From NCBI GenBank assembly GCA_905250025.1, contig CAJNOJ010000112.1, positions 186,001-250,000 on the forward strand: DNA of 64,000 nt, read 5' to 3'. The position numbers and the translations under genes were made by a program. Source of the DNA: Adineta ricciae (Eukaryota > Rotifera > Eurotatoria > Adinetida > Adinetidae). Below are positions 47,168-57,779 of this stretch, piece by piece. How positions within the stretch are numbered: the stretch's first letter is position 1; every line of letters begins with the position of its first letter. Under the pieces are notes generated by a model. The model saw only the letters and a list, made by a program, of their open reading frames with translations, had not been told where the DNA came from and ran no database searches.

Positions 47168-48489
47168 CTAGCTATCGCATTTGTTGTTTTCTATCAAGAA
47201 TTTTTGCACTCTATTATTGTTCGAATCAAGTACGAGTAAATTGCCTTTGGAATCGAAACGAACTCTTCGTGGTTCATTGAATTCTTCTGCAGACGAACCT
47301 CCTTGATTAGTGATGCCAGCAATAATTGTTACCAGATCCGGCTTATCCAAATTCATTTTCACTACTCTATGATGTTCGCTATCAGCAATAATGATATCTC
47401 GATTATTCGAATCGAAGCCAGGTAAAAATGCAAAATCGTACGGACTATCAAGTACTTTTTCTCCAATTCTCTGCACAGGTTTACGATCTTTGTCGTAACG
47501 GTATACACAATTGCCGCTGTAACTAGCAACATAAACATCATCGTTTGATTCATCAACATGGATACCTAACGGCTTGGCGACGAAAGCAACACGTTGTCCT
47601 ATTTTTGCACCCGGAGACCATTTTGTAATCCGATGATTGGAATGCTCCGACACATAGATATTGAATTGTTTGTCAACATATAAACCCCAACAATTATTAA
47701 TTTGATTTATACCACTACCAGGACCATATTCACCGATTAATGTTGTTGCATGTTTACTATCTTTTTTGAATTTTTGAACTCGATGGTTATGATTATCTGC
47801 TACGTAAATACTTTCTTCGCTATCAACAAATAATCCGGTCACGTAATTTAGTTCATGTGTTCGATTTCCTGAAGTATCACCAGCAACAACTATACCTTCA
47901 CGGGCACCTGGATTCCATTTCACAATACGATGATTGAAAGAATCTGCTATATAAATAGCATCTTCACTATCGACAAACATGTCAACTGGAATAGTAAGTT
48001 GATTCAAACCAGAGCCACTATCAGTACCACCAGCGACAGTAATTCCTTTCTTGGACCAAGTAGCTGTCGGACAAATCTTTAACGAAGGCTTTGATGCACT
48101 AGTAGTAGTAGTAGTCGTAGTAGTAGTAGTAGTGGTAGCAGTGCTAGTACTAGTAATAATCGATGAACCTTAAAGAAAGATACCATATATATATATCAAC
48201 CTTATCATAGTTCTTCTCCTTCTTTTTAGTTCTTACTAGTATCAGCAGGGGTGGTGCTAACGAAGAATGTTGTTGCTGATGATGATGATGATGATGACAT
48301 CGGTGAATCGTGCCTCTTACCGTATACATAGGATACTGATTGTTGTTTTCGTGCACGATGAATTAACAAGGACACCGTGATTATAAGAAGAATTGATAAA
48401 ATCGTTGAAGCAATGATCAGTATTCGATTTCGCATTCTATATCGGCGAACTACTCTTGCAGAGATGTTACTGTTATCGATGGGTTGCAT
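47168..48489 (-). CDS. Type II membrane protein: Ser/Thr stalk plus NHL beta-propeller
   Basis: Two exons (48489-48237, 48168-47168; 68-bp intron, phase 1) encode 417 aa. A basic cytosolic N-terminus (RVVRRYRMRNR) precedes a TM segment (24-44). A long Ser/Thr-rich stalk follows, including a seven-Ser run and about ten consecutive Thr. Then come about six NHL repeats of roughly 45 residues with motifs such as VDSEDAIYIADSFNHRIVKW and GLFVDSEESIYVADNHNHR. NHL propellers bind protein, RNA or sugar ligands; here the predicted topology places it outside the cell. The start is the first ATG in frame. Architecture, intron position and intron phase mirror the kelch gene at 18990-20287. Confidence 0.85.
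48095..48150. repeat. Trinucleotide tract encoding Thr stalk of the NHL protein
   Basis: Mostly GTA triplets on the plus strand, read as ACT Thr codons on the minus strand. Another tract of GAT triplets (about 48279-48298) encodes the Ser run. Confidence 0.7.
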
Positions 48490-49365
48490 TTTAAAACCGT
48501 ACTTTACAAGGCCAGAATGGTAATTTCGATTTATATGCACACAAAATTTATACCTTAAAGGAACAAGCAGTTATCTAAACATTTCTCCCGTTTTATTGAT
48601 GAAATCCCATATTTATCTGACTCATATTGTGATTAAAACAAAAGATTTATCAATAACGCCGTTGAAAATTGATGCAAAATATTTGTATTGAAGTGAAAAG
48701 ATCAAGTTACCAAGCCGAAAAAAAAACAAGTTAACCTATCTTAATATGATTCATTTAACCATACACCAAAAGAAGTTTCCAATGATGAATATTCACTTTT
48801 CACAAAATGAAGCTCATAATCTTTCAAAACCTCATTTTCGTCATTTAAAATAACGCGTTGAATTTAGAATATTTGACTCGAACAGATTTAATCAATATTC
48901 ACAAAAAGACGAAGACAAAGGAGAGGATGTGCATAGTTCATCTGACTATTACATACACTGCGATTGTGTAATAGGGAACAAAATGAAAATCGCCCATATT
49001 TTGTTTCAAATTCTCTTTTGAATTTATTTCATTATGGTATCTGTTAAACGAAGGTGTCATACAACAAACAGAAGAATGGTTAAAGCTTTATCGTTCTGCT
49101 CTAAAGATATGTGCATAAATGAATCCAGGTGTTGCGTCCTGACGACAAATGCATGTTCTCTTTCTCTTCTTTTTTTTTTGTTGCGTTGAAAATGTGATCA
49201 ACACAAAGATACATGCTGTCGCTAAACGCATGACTGCATATAAAAACTTCGGTATATTAACGCACAAGCGAATGAACGAAATTTGCTCCTTCTGTTTCAG
49301 GTAGATCCTATAGTATAAGCAACTTTCAAAAACGGCTTTTCATCGACGTTACTGCAGTCTTGTCT
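48490..49365. other. Divergent promoter region
   Basis: About 880 bp between the NHL gene and the sulfatase-like gene, head to head. No supported gene. Confidence 0.4.
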
Positions 49366-51713
49366 ATGGAATTGTCCTTCACATGCGACGTATCGATTGG
49401 CAAAGTTTGTAAGTAACTAGATCTTTTCCTCTCACTTACTACTGTATGATTTAAACTAGTCTGACGACAGGTGTACTATCAATTTGTTTGGTTGCTCTCT
49501 GCGCCAATCGAGTATTAGTATATCATTTTTATGGTAATCAGGGAGTTTTCTCATCAAATGTACTTCTTTCAATATGGTTAATTATTCTTCCTGATCTCTT
49601 TGTTCTTCTTATTTTGTACACACTATTAGTTTATATCGGATGGAAATATCCACAGTATGGTATATACGGTATCTTACTAGGTTTATGTTACGCAATATTT
49701 GTCATTCTGGTTTCAACGTGCAATATCATCATGTTAACAGTAACAGGTCGAAATATCGAATGGAAGATTGTATTCGAAGTTGACTTTGAAGCGACGTACA
49801 GCTTGTATACTCCACATGTATCTTCATTCATTTCGCTGTTAATTTCTTATTTTCTTCTTGGCTGTACTATTTGGTCAGTTACATACCGGTACATACCGAA
49901 CCATATCGATTTAAATACTACTTATTTTCAAATCATCAAATTCTCGATTTTTAGCATTGTTCTTACATATATGTTTCTCAGTATCTTTGATCTTATTCCA
50001 CCGGTATATGGAAACTTGTCATCGAATATGGCGTTGACATATTTTCCAGAAATAATTGCATACCATTGGAAAGCATTTATATTCATGTCATTTCACACAA
50101 TGGAAACCGTTTCGAATGCTGTAGTACAAGCAGTTCGCGCACCGTCTGTCAATATTTCTCAGCCATTAGTTATTTTGAAAAAGCCAGTCCAACATGTTTG
50201 TCTGATTATTCTTGAATCAGTGCGTGCTGATACAGTTCCGTTAAATCAATCATTTGCCAAAGCTGTTCGCGCTAGTTTTTCCTCAGGAACCAATGCTGCA
50301 AAAGTCACACCATTTCTCAACTCGTTATGGGAAAACTCCGTTCGTACAACCGCTTGGTCAACTTCATCATATACGTTAAAAAGTCTCGTGAGCATTTTTT
50401 GTGGAATTTATCCACTTCTTGGGAATTTTCTCAAAGAAATCAAATACAAGGATGGTTTCTATGAAAAATGTTTACCAGAATTGCTTCACGATACATTTCG
50501 AACTAAGAGTAATCAATCAAAGTTCCATTCAGCAATCTTCACCACTGCGCGTGGTGATTTCGATCATCAACAGCAATTATTCCAACAATTTCAATTCGAT
50601 AAGATATATGATGCAGCAGACATTTATGAGAAGGAAGGATACGTTCCTGATGTCGGTATGTTTGGTCCTGAGGACACGCATATTTTACCGTTAGTATGGA
50701 AATGGTTAGATGATAGCTTAGCTGAGGCAAAACCTAGTCGGTTATTTATGAGTTTATTAGCAACTGGAACGCATGAACCATTTACTGTACCAGATGATTA
50801 CTATTCAAGAGAATATCAAGATTTTATTGATGATATCTATGTTAATTCGTTTCTTAATGCTCTACATATCAGTGATAGATTAGTGAGCGATATTATTCAA
50901 GGTTTTAAACGACGTCACATCTATGATAATACACTTTTCATTATAGTCAGTGATCATGGTTATGTGTTTAATGACCATGGTAGTCAGATACGAGGATTAT
51001 TAAGTAATCCTTTAGAGCCAGCTTTTTCAGTTCCATTAATGTTTCATAATCCACATCTGATAGCTAAGTCACTTACCGAACAATTTAGTACAATGGATAT
51101 TTTACCAACAATTATGGATATATTATTATCGTCGACGAAATCAAGGAAAAAATCAATGAATCGGTTGTTATCGGTTTCAGAAACGCGACTTCAATCGATA
51201 TTTTCTCGATATGAAGGTCGATCTATTCTTCGAATGCCAGTCGAACAGCAAGCTGAACGACTAACATTCAGTTTAGCAAATCCCGGCGGTGCATTTGCAA
51301 TTGCTCGACAATATCCGAGAAAATTGTCGTATGATGTCACAAATGATGAAGTACATCTATATCATCTCGGACATGACCCAACAGAATCCACTGATCTACT
51401 CGCTTTGAATGGTGACGATTCCGATACGTATCCACCATGGATTGATATCAAATCTGCTTTGCAACCGAGACGAAAATGGAAAGGACGTTGGGCTCGTGAT
51501 ATACTCGACATTGATGTTTTTAGTCAAATATTGTCGAATAAGAAGGAAATGGAGTCATCGTCCATGTCTGAAAAAACAAAATTAGATTTGAATGAAATGA
51601 TGAATTGGGCGGAGCAGACATTTGAATTGACACGTCTATGGACAAGACTGATCAACAAACGATATTACGATGCTATGACTATCTTCCGTGACAAGAAAAC
51701 AGCAGAAGATTAA
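49366..51713 (+). CDS. Polytopic LtaS-like sulfatase/alkaline-phosphatase superfamily protein
   Basis: Two exons (49366-49408, 49471-51713; 62-bp intron, phase 1) encode 761 aa. Five hydrophobic helices fill the first 200 residues, and a large catalytic-type domain follows. It shows LIILESVRADTVPL near residue 262 (metal site, Glu in place of the sulfatase Asp), TPFLNSLWENSVRTTAW, and IVSDHGYVFNDHG near 507 (metal-binding Asp-His). This TM-plus-sulfatase layout is that of lipoteichoic-acid-synthase-like phosphoglycerol transferases of bacteria and related fungal membrane sulfatase-fold proteins. The Cys/Ser-x-Pro-x-Arg signature needed for formylglycine was not seen, so true sulfatase activity is doubtful. 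It may transfer or cleave phospho- or sulfo-groups on a surface glycan or lipid; substrate unknown. A source outside animals is possible. Confidence 0.78.
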
Positions 51714-52208
51714 ATATGAAATCCTTTGTTTTATTATGTGTGTTTTTTTTCCAAGAAAAAAGAATAGATATGCTGCTAAAACAATCATCTTTTCTTAGAA
51801 TAGTAATGATGCTGGTTTAGTTACGAATTCGATGGATCAGCATTTAAGTATGAATCTTGTACACATTCGTTTGGATTCACTGTTCTTAGGCCATTTTAAA
51901 TGCATCGGGTTTGCTCATCACAATTCAATCAATGCTTCTATCTTTCACTCGTTCACGTGACACAGATCGAACGTGAATAGGAGCATTGTTTATAGTCAGT
52001 GATCCTCCGCAGGCGTCTTCTCGAGTAAGACTTTATTTTTCGATCTTTTTTATACAGATGTGCAATCAGAAAAATTCCACAGTAAATTCTTATTCTTTAT
52101 TTTGCGTGAATTCAGTTCGACTATTTATTATACTTTCGTGAAAATAAGGACAGAGAAGAATATAATGTACTATTTCTATTAGAAATCTTCATTTACTAAA
52201 TAGATCAT
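51714..52208. other. Convergent intergenic spacer
   Basis: 3' ends of the sulfatase-like and MCT-like genes meet here. No other feature. Confidence 0.4.
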
Positions 52209-54571
52209 TTAAGTCAATATCAAAACGTTTGATTGATGATTAGCTATAGTTTGAAGATCTTTTTGTCTTCGATTTAACGCTGGAATGGCAAATAGAATGA
52301 CACCACTTATTACTACAAAACCTCCGAATACCAAGTAAGACCAAAGAAATGGATTCGAATGTGATTCGAATGCATCACGCATTGCACCTAAACACAAATG
52401 AATAAAAAAAAAGTGAAATCGACAGATCGATCAATTTACCAGCTACAGGTGTTCCGATAGCAGTTGCAATACCCTGAAAAAGTAGAATTATGCCCATTCC
52501 ATTGGATAATTTATATAGACCAACAAGATCAACGGTAATAACTGATGTTAACCCAATATAGCCACCAGAAAAGAAACCGAAAAACGAAGCATAAAGTATA
52601 TGGGGAAGTATATGAGAGCCACTGTATGGAGCAAGAATTGTTGCAATACCGGCAATGATCAAGGTTATGTTATAGAGAACTAAACGGTTGACCTAGAAGA
52701 TAATTTAAAAGAAATTGAATCTTTTTTCTTCTCAATCTGTTCATACCCATTTTCGATCTGCTAAATAGCCGATAATAATATGGCCGAAACAAGTTGAAAA
52801 ACCAATAGCCATAATGACAAACTTCCTATGACTTTCTTCGACTTGAGAATCTTTAGCAAGATCATGGGCGAAATTATACGGAACGAAAAAGCCCAGACTG
52901 GATAGGAAATTCGATAAGGTGAAGAGAGCAAATGCATGATTTTGCAGAAGTTTTAGATTAAGTTGCGCTAACAATTGTCTTATAATTGATTCCGATTCCT
53001 CATCATGGTAGGAGGTTATTGTAACTTTCCGTATATCTTCACTTCTTAGCTTATTAGTCTGAGCAGTTCTGTCTTTACAAAGATCAGCATCATTCAACGG
53101 GTTGGGTAAAGACACTCGACGTAGACTTCCTTTATATAAAACATTGTTTCGTATCGCTTCTATCGATCGAAGCTGTGTTGTTGATAATTGTGATAACGAC
53201 TTCCATGCGTGTTCGCTACTCGTACTGCCACTTGGACTTTCGGGTAAAGCATGCAGAAATGATGGGGACGTGTAGCGGCGATCGTAAGATGAACGTCGAT
53301 AGTCATTTGAGTTTTTGTTTAGTGGTGCGTCGAGAAATGGCAAACTAAAATAAAGACAGAACAGTTAATGTCTCAGAAAGGAGAATATATTTTATCCTGA
53401 CGTTCTCTTAAGTCAATATTTTTGAATATAACGACGGATAATGTGACTTTAATGTGAAACAATAAAAGACGTATTTGTGTCGTAAAACGTGCATATATCA
53501 ATCGATATAAATGATTGAAGTTTTGTCCTGGATTCAGTTTAAATTCAAAAAGTAGTGTTTCGATCGAATATACCTTTGCTGGTCTATCAGTATTTGATTT
53601 GCTTTGTCATTTTTCTGCGAAGCTACTGCTCTCGTAGCTTGTCGTTTTGCTTCTTCACGTAGTTTCATTCGTGCACGACGTTGTTCGCTTAATTCAATGG
53701 GAAGAGGGACCTAAACAGAATCAAGCTCGTATTTATATACAATCAGAACTTCTCGTCGGTGATCTACCATGAGAAGACCAAAAATTGCACACATGAATAG
53801 CAATGCTGATTCGAATAGAAGGGCACCTTTATAATCATTCGAAAAGAATCGTTCCATCATCCATGGTATGAAAAATGGAAATGCAATGGTTCCTAAACCT
53901 GATCCACAATCTGCAATACCTATAGCAAACGAACGTTTTCGCTCAAAGTAATATCCAACAGAGACGATAGCTGGTAAATACATAAGACCACAGCCGATAC
54001 CTGAACGAAATGAAAGAAATCGAGAGGAAAATATAAACCTTTAATGTAATACCTGCGATCAAACCGATTGTAATATAATACCAATATACATTAGTCCACC
54101 ATCGACTAAGAAAAAAACCAAATGATGCTAAGATCCCGCCGATGATGGTAATTCTTCGAGAACCAAATGTATTTGTAAATACAGTTGAAATCGGTGCTAC
54201 AACAAACCAAATAAACTTATCATATTTCGATGTTTTATCTAACACACCTGCGGCTAAAGTAATTGATTCCAAGAAAGCAAAAATGATTGAAACGTGACCA
54301 CGGTTGTAACGTAAACTTGTTAGCATTGGTTCCAAATAAATATCACCCATTGAGTATGTGATTCTATATATTTACATAATATTTCGTTTTTAAAAGATAG
54401 CTACTTTCACCAAATAGTTTACCCGTCCATAATAAAATGAATCATAAAAGATGCAAAGACAATAATCCAACCCCACCCGCCATCAGGAACGACGTATATT
54501 GAACTTTGTTTTTTCATATGATTACTATTCGGCGGATCTGATAACTCGTTGTCATCCAATTCACAATTCAT
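52209..54571 (-). CDS. Monocarboxylate-transporter-like protein (SLC16/MFS)
   Basis: Eight exons (54571-54423, 54363-54248, 54196-54053, 54000-53768, 53710-53574, 53344-52747, 52692-52440, 52387-52209) encode 602 aa. MFS proteins of this family carry monocarboxylates or related solutes across the plasma membrane. The SLC16 signature before TM1 is clear: VVPDGGWGWIIVFASFM. TM1-TM6 follow (YSMGDIYLEPML; GSRRITIIGGILASFGFF; YLPAIVSVGYYFERKRS; GIADCGSGLGT). A long polar loop (about 215-370), as expected between TM6 and TM7, is followed by TM7-TM12 (FLSSLGFFVPYNFAHDLAKD; IGYLADRKWVNR; GTPVAGAMRDAF). Introns are 51-59 bp except the 229-bp intron in the loop. The 51-bp intron at 54197-54247 is a multiple of three without a stop, so its splicing needs RNA evidence. 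Confidence 0.88.
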
Positions 54572-55232
54572 TTTTCTTCTTCTCTACCTCGATCGTGTAA
54601 TTCGAAAACAAAATACGAAAGTCAATGCGGAACACAATCGTTTTATGACAAGACTATATACATCATTGTCGGAATGGTGTTACCTTTTTTTGTTATTTTC
54701 TATACCAGTTCTTTTTGCTAGAAGAAGAAAAAGCAAAGATAACAACTCTCCGTCACATTACACTGAAATAAAAAGAATAAAAAATAACGAATTATACGCA
54801 AACATGTGAGTGTAGAATAAGTGCAATAAATATTTGGCTTTTTTGCTCTACAACAAATTAATTTCGTGCATAACACGTCTCTGTTGTACAAGTAGATGTT
54901 AAATGTATTTGTTAGCAAATAGTTAATCGGTAAATATAAAAACCTATTGAAAAAAGAGGCCAATTGATAGCCAATGTGTTCTGAAATGATAATAACTATC
55001 GGTCAATTTCTTATTGGAATGGAAGAAATTAGAAATTAATTATTGCATTTTATTGGCTTTTGGATTTGGAAAATGTCAATCAGTTTTCTTCATAGCGTAA
55101 ATTGCAGACGAATCAGCTGAGCATAACTCAATGGTTGAGACAGGCAATACATGTGAAAATTATCCGGTAAATTCTTATTTTTTTCTTGTTCTATCATGAA
55201 TGTTGGCTTTGTACTCTTAAGACAGGTGTTTA
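54572..55232. other. Intergenic region upstream of MCT-like gene
   Basis: No supported gene. An upstream piece of the GH19 ruin may start near 55132 (GNTCENYP on the plus strand), but this is weak. Confidence 0.4.
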
Positions 55233-55490
55233 TATAAAGGTTGTGCTCCAACACACTTGATAGGTCAAAGCAATTATCAAGATGCAGATGATGCCTTGGA
55301 GCTATACTTAGTTGGCAATCCTGATCCAATAGAAATATCGGAGATTGGTTTTGGAACAGCCGTGATTTAAATTATTCGGCTAATCAGAATACAATACAAG
55401 CATTCAGACAGATTGCAGCAAAAACAAATGGTGGTCGAAATGACGCAGTCTAACAGGAAGAATACTGAAATAGAGCAAGAAAATCATTCT
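55233..55490 (+). pseudogene. Remnant of a GH19 chitinase/endolysin-like gene
   Basis: Two adjacent plus-strand frames encode the conserved C-terminal half of a GH19 glycoside hydrolase. Frame one (from 55233) reads YKGCAPTHLIGQSNYQDADD then LYLVGNPDPIEISEI, matching the family block YKGRG...QLTGR.NY...LVNNPDL. After a frameshift at about 55340 the second frame (from 55343) reads DWFWNSRDLNYSANQNTIQ and INGG-like TNGGRNDAV, then a TAA and QEEY-stop-NRARK, where TGA stands in place of the usual Trp codon. No catalytic Glu region is seen upstream. GH19 enzymes cut chitin or peptidoglycan; relatives are plant, bacterial and phage lysozymes. The piece is non-functional. Confidence 0.75.
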
Positions 55491-55874
55491 TAGATCCTGA
55501 ATGAAGACATATCTATCGGTGATAAAGCTTAGTCGATGGCATTGAATCAAAATTTACACTTTCATCTTTACTATCTTAGTTTGTAGGTGGAGCACTTTTG
55601 AAACGCGCATAAAAAATTTGGTTTTACCAATACGAATGGCACTTATATCTACAGATCAAAAGTCGAGCCAGTTTGAAATAAATTAGACTCTTCTAACTTT
55701 TCTTTCTGTTCTTTTACTTAATAACATCTAAGTAATAACTTTTCGTCACCCGTTTTCGTCTCATTCTTTCTCATAGCACAACCTTCAACACACTATAAGG
55801 ATGATATATGGCTGTATCTAATTATCATTCAAACCACAAAAGATATATTTGTAAATGAATCATATTTTTACTAT
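55491..55874. other. Intergenic region
   Basis: Between the GH19 remnant and the PPxY protein gene 3' end. No further homology seen. Confidence 0.4.
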
Positions 55875-56766
55875 TCAATTTTCAATTGTTTTCTTGATAA
55901 AATCCTCATAGGTTGGCGGTGGTGTAGCTGGCCCTTCAGTTCTAATAGATTCTTGTTGCAATAATTCGTTGTATGCTGGTGGTAACAAGGTAGAATGTTG
56001 CTCAGAGACAGCAGGTGATGTCGAGATAGAAAGTGATTGATTAACAGGTTCAGGTATATATAACGACGTAGGAGCTCGAGTGAAATTCGTTTGTAGCACA
56101 TTGGAGGATCGACTTGTTATATGATTGCTACTCTGTATGATGCTATTGGGTTGTTTATGTGCTTTGCAACATCTGTAAATACAGCGAAGCACGAAAACAA
56201 AAGCCAATGGGGCCAGTAGGAATCTACGCAATATTGAAGGAATCTCGCTTTTCCCGGGATTATTGAGATCAGATTTCGTCAAACAGCTATCTTTTGTTCC
56301 ACATACATGAAACTCTGAAAAATAAGTCGAACGCCAAAGAAGTAGAGAAAAATTGTTTTCAACAACTCACGAGAACAGCAGAAACCTCTCAGCATTGTAG
56401 TACATCCTAGTTTTGAAGAAAAGAGCAAAATATAACTTTTCGAAAAGTAAACAGTTTCATACCTTCTATACAATGGTTCTCGAAACTGGGAACGGTACGA
56501 TATCGTTCAAGTTCATAATTTTGAGAATTGAAGCGTGGATTACCAGACGGACCAATCAGTTTTTGCCTACTAATTGAATAGACGGCTTCTTTCTTATCAT
56601 CACCTTCAGCCCATCTCGTTTCTTTGAATGATGGCGGGAGGTTATCATTCAATTGCGTACTAGCAGTAAACTGTGCTCGCGTAGAATACTCTCCTTGGTA
56701 GTTTTGTGAATGAATCCATTGTAGCTTTAAAAAAATAAACATCAGGCTTGAAAAGTGATTTATCAT
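55875..56766 (-). CDS. VOPP1/shisa-like single-pass protein with PPxY motifs
   Basis: Three exons (56766-56463, 56406-56371, 56314-55875; both introns 56 bp) encode 259 aa; exon 2 is only 36 bp. A signal peptide (1-21) and a polar region come first. A Cys-rich segment (HCIEGCTTMLRGFCCSQF, then HVCGTKDSC) sits just before a TM helix (about 150-170, FLLAPLAFVFVL). The cytosolic tail has Cys-rich start RCIYRCCKA and two PPxY-type motifs, PPAYNE and PPTYED. A Cys-rich ectodomain, TM segment and PPxY tail is the layout of the VOPP1/WBP1/shisa superfamily, whose tails recruit WW domains such as those of NEDD4-type ligases. Splicing brings the Cys block together; single-frame reading hides it. Family assignment is by layout, not by strong sequence match. 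Confidence 0.72.
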
Positions 56767-57779
56767 TATTATATTTGATCAGAATAAAATAATCATATGA
56801 TTGAAAAAGCAATGTTTACAGTGTGTTCGACCGACGTTTTATGCAGTATGGAAGGTTCCGTTGCAATGGGAAAAGTACACTGACAAAGAACAACATATTT
56901 CTTCTGGGAAGAAAAGTGGGGAAAAAATTTAACTCGTTCTTATCTTATAAACATATTCTATTTGCATCTATATCGTTTGCTTACTTCCCTCATCGATGTA
57001 CGTGCCATTTATCATTGATTTTGTTTTTGAAATTATGTATTTTGATGAGCAGTTGTACAATCTACCCTTTATTTTAGTTAACGCAATATAAAAATTGAAA
57101 AATTTTCTATCAATCTATAACTGATCAAATTACCATATAGGCGATTACTCATCCAGTGACACGTCATAATCTCTAATAAATGCGCTAGAACGAAAATATA
57201 ACCTTTCGATATATAGTAAAGAAGGAGAATCGATCGAAACTATTTATAATCACAATAACAAATTGCTTTTTCAATCGATGCATAGAATGGTAGTACAAAG
57301 GTGTACATTGAGTGGTAAATATTGATGATGATCGATCTATTGAATACAGGAATAACTATTCGCATGAGCACCGAAATGATGTTCTTTGCGAAGACAGGTA
57401 ATTCGACAAGTGGAACGCAAATCAATGCTCAGATTGTTTTACAGTTAAACTTGAGCAACTTTCGTTCAACATTTCTAACTTTCTAGAACGACAAATGTTG
57501 ACCATTAATCAAGTGAAAAATAGTTGAAAAACAGAGTTGATTCTCAATTTCAACGGTAGAGGCTTCGATCTCGTTCCGCCAACGACCTATCTCACATGTA
57601 TCGTGTAAAATTAGATTGAGATGTCATTTATTAATTTCACGTTTACACAAACGACACACATACGATATCGAAACATACAAAGCTATGACTATTATGATTC
57701 TATGCCTTCGTTATCTTGTCGTGAAACTACTGATAAAATTAGGAATTCTAAAACAGTTCGAATGTAAGAGAGAATCTAA
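56767..57779. other. Intergenic region before the HECT ligase 3' end
   Basis: About 1 kb; several short frames on both strands but none with a signature or splice support. Confidence 0.4.
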
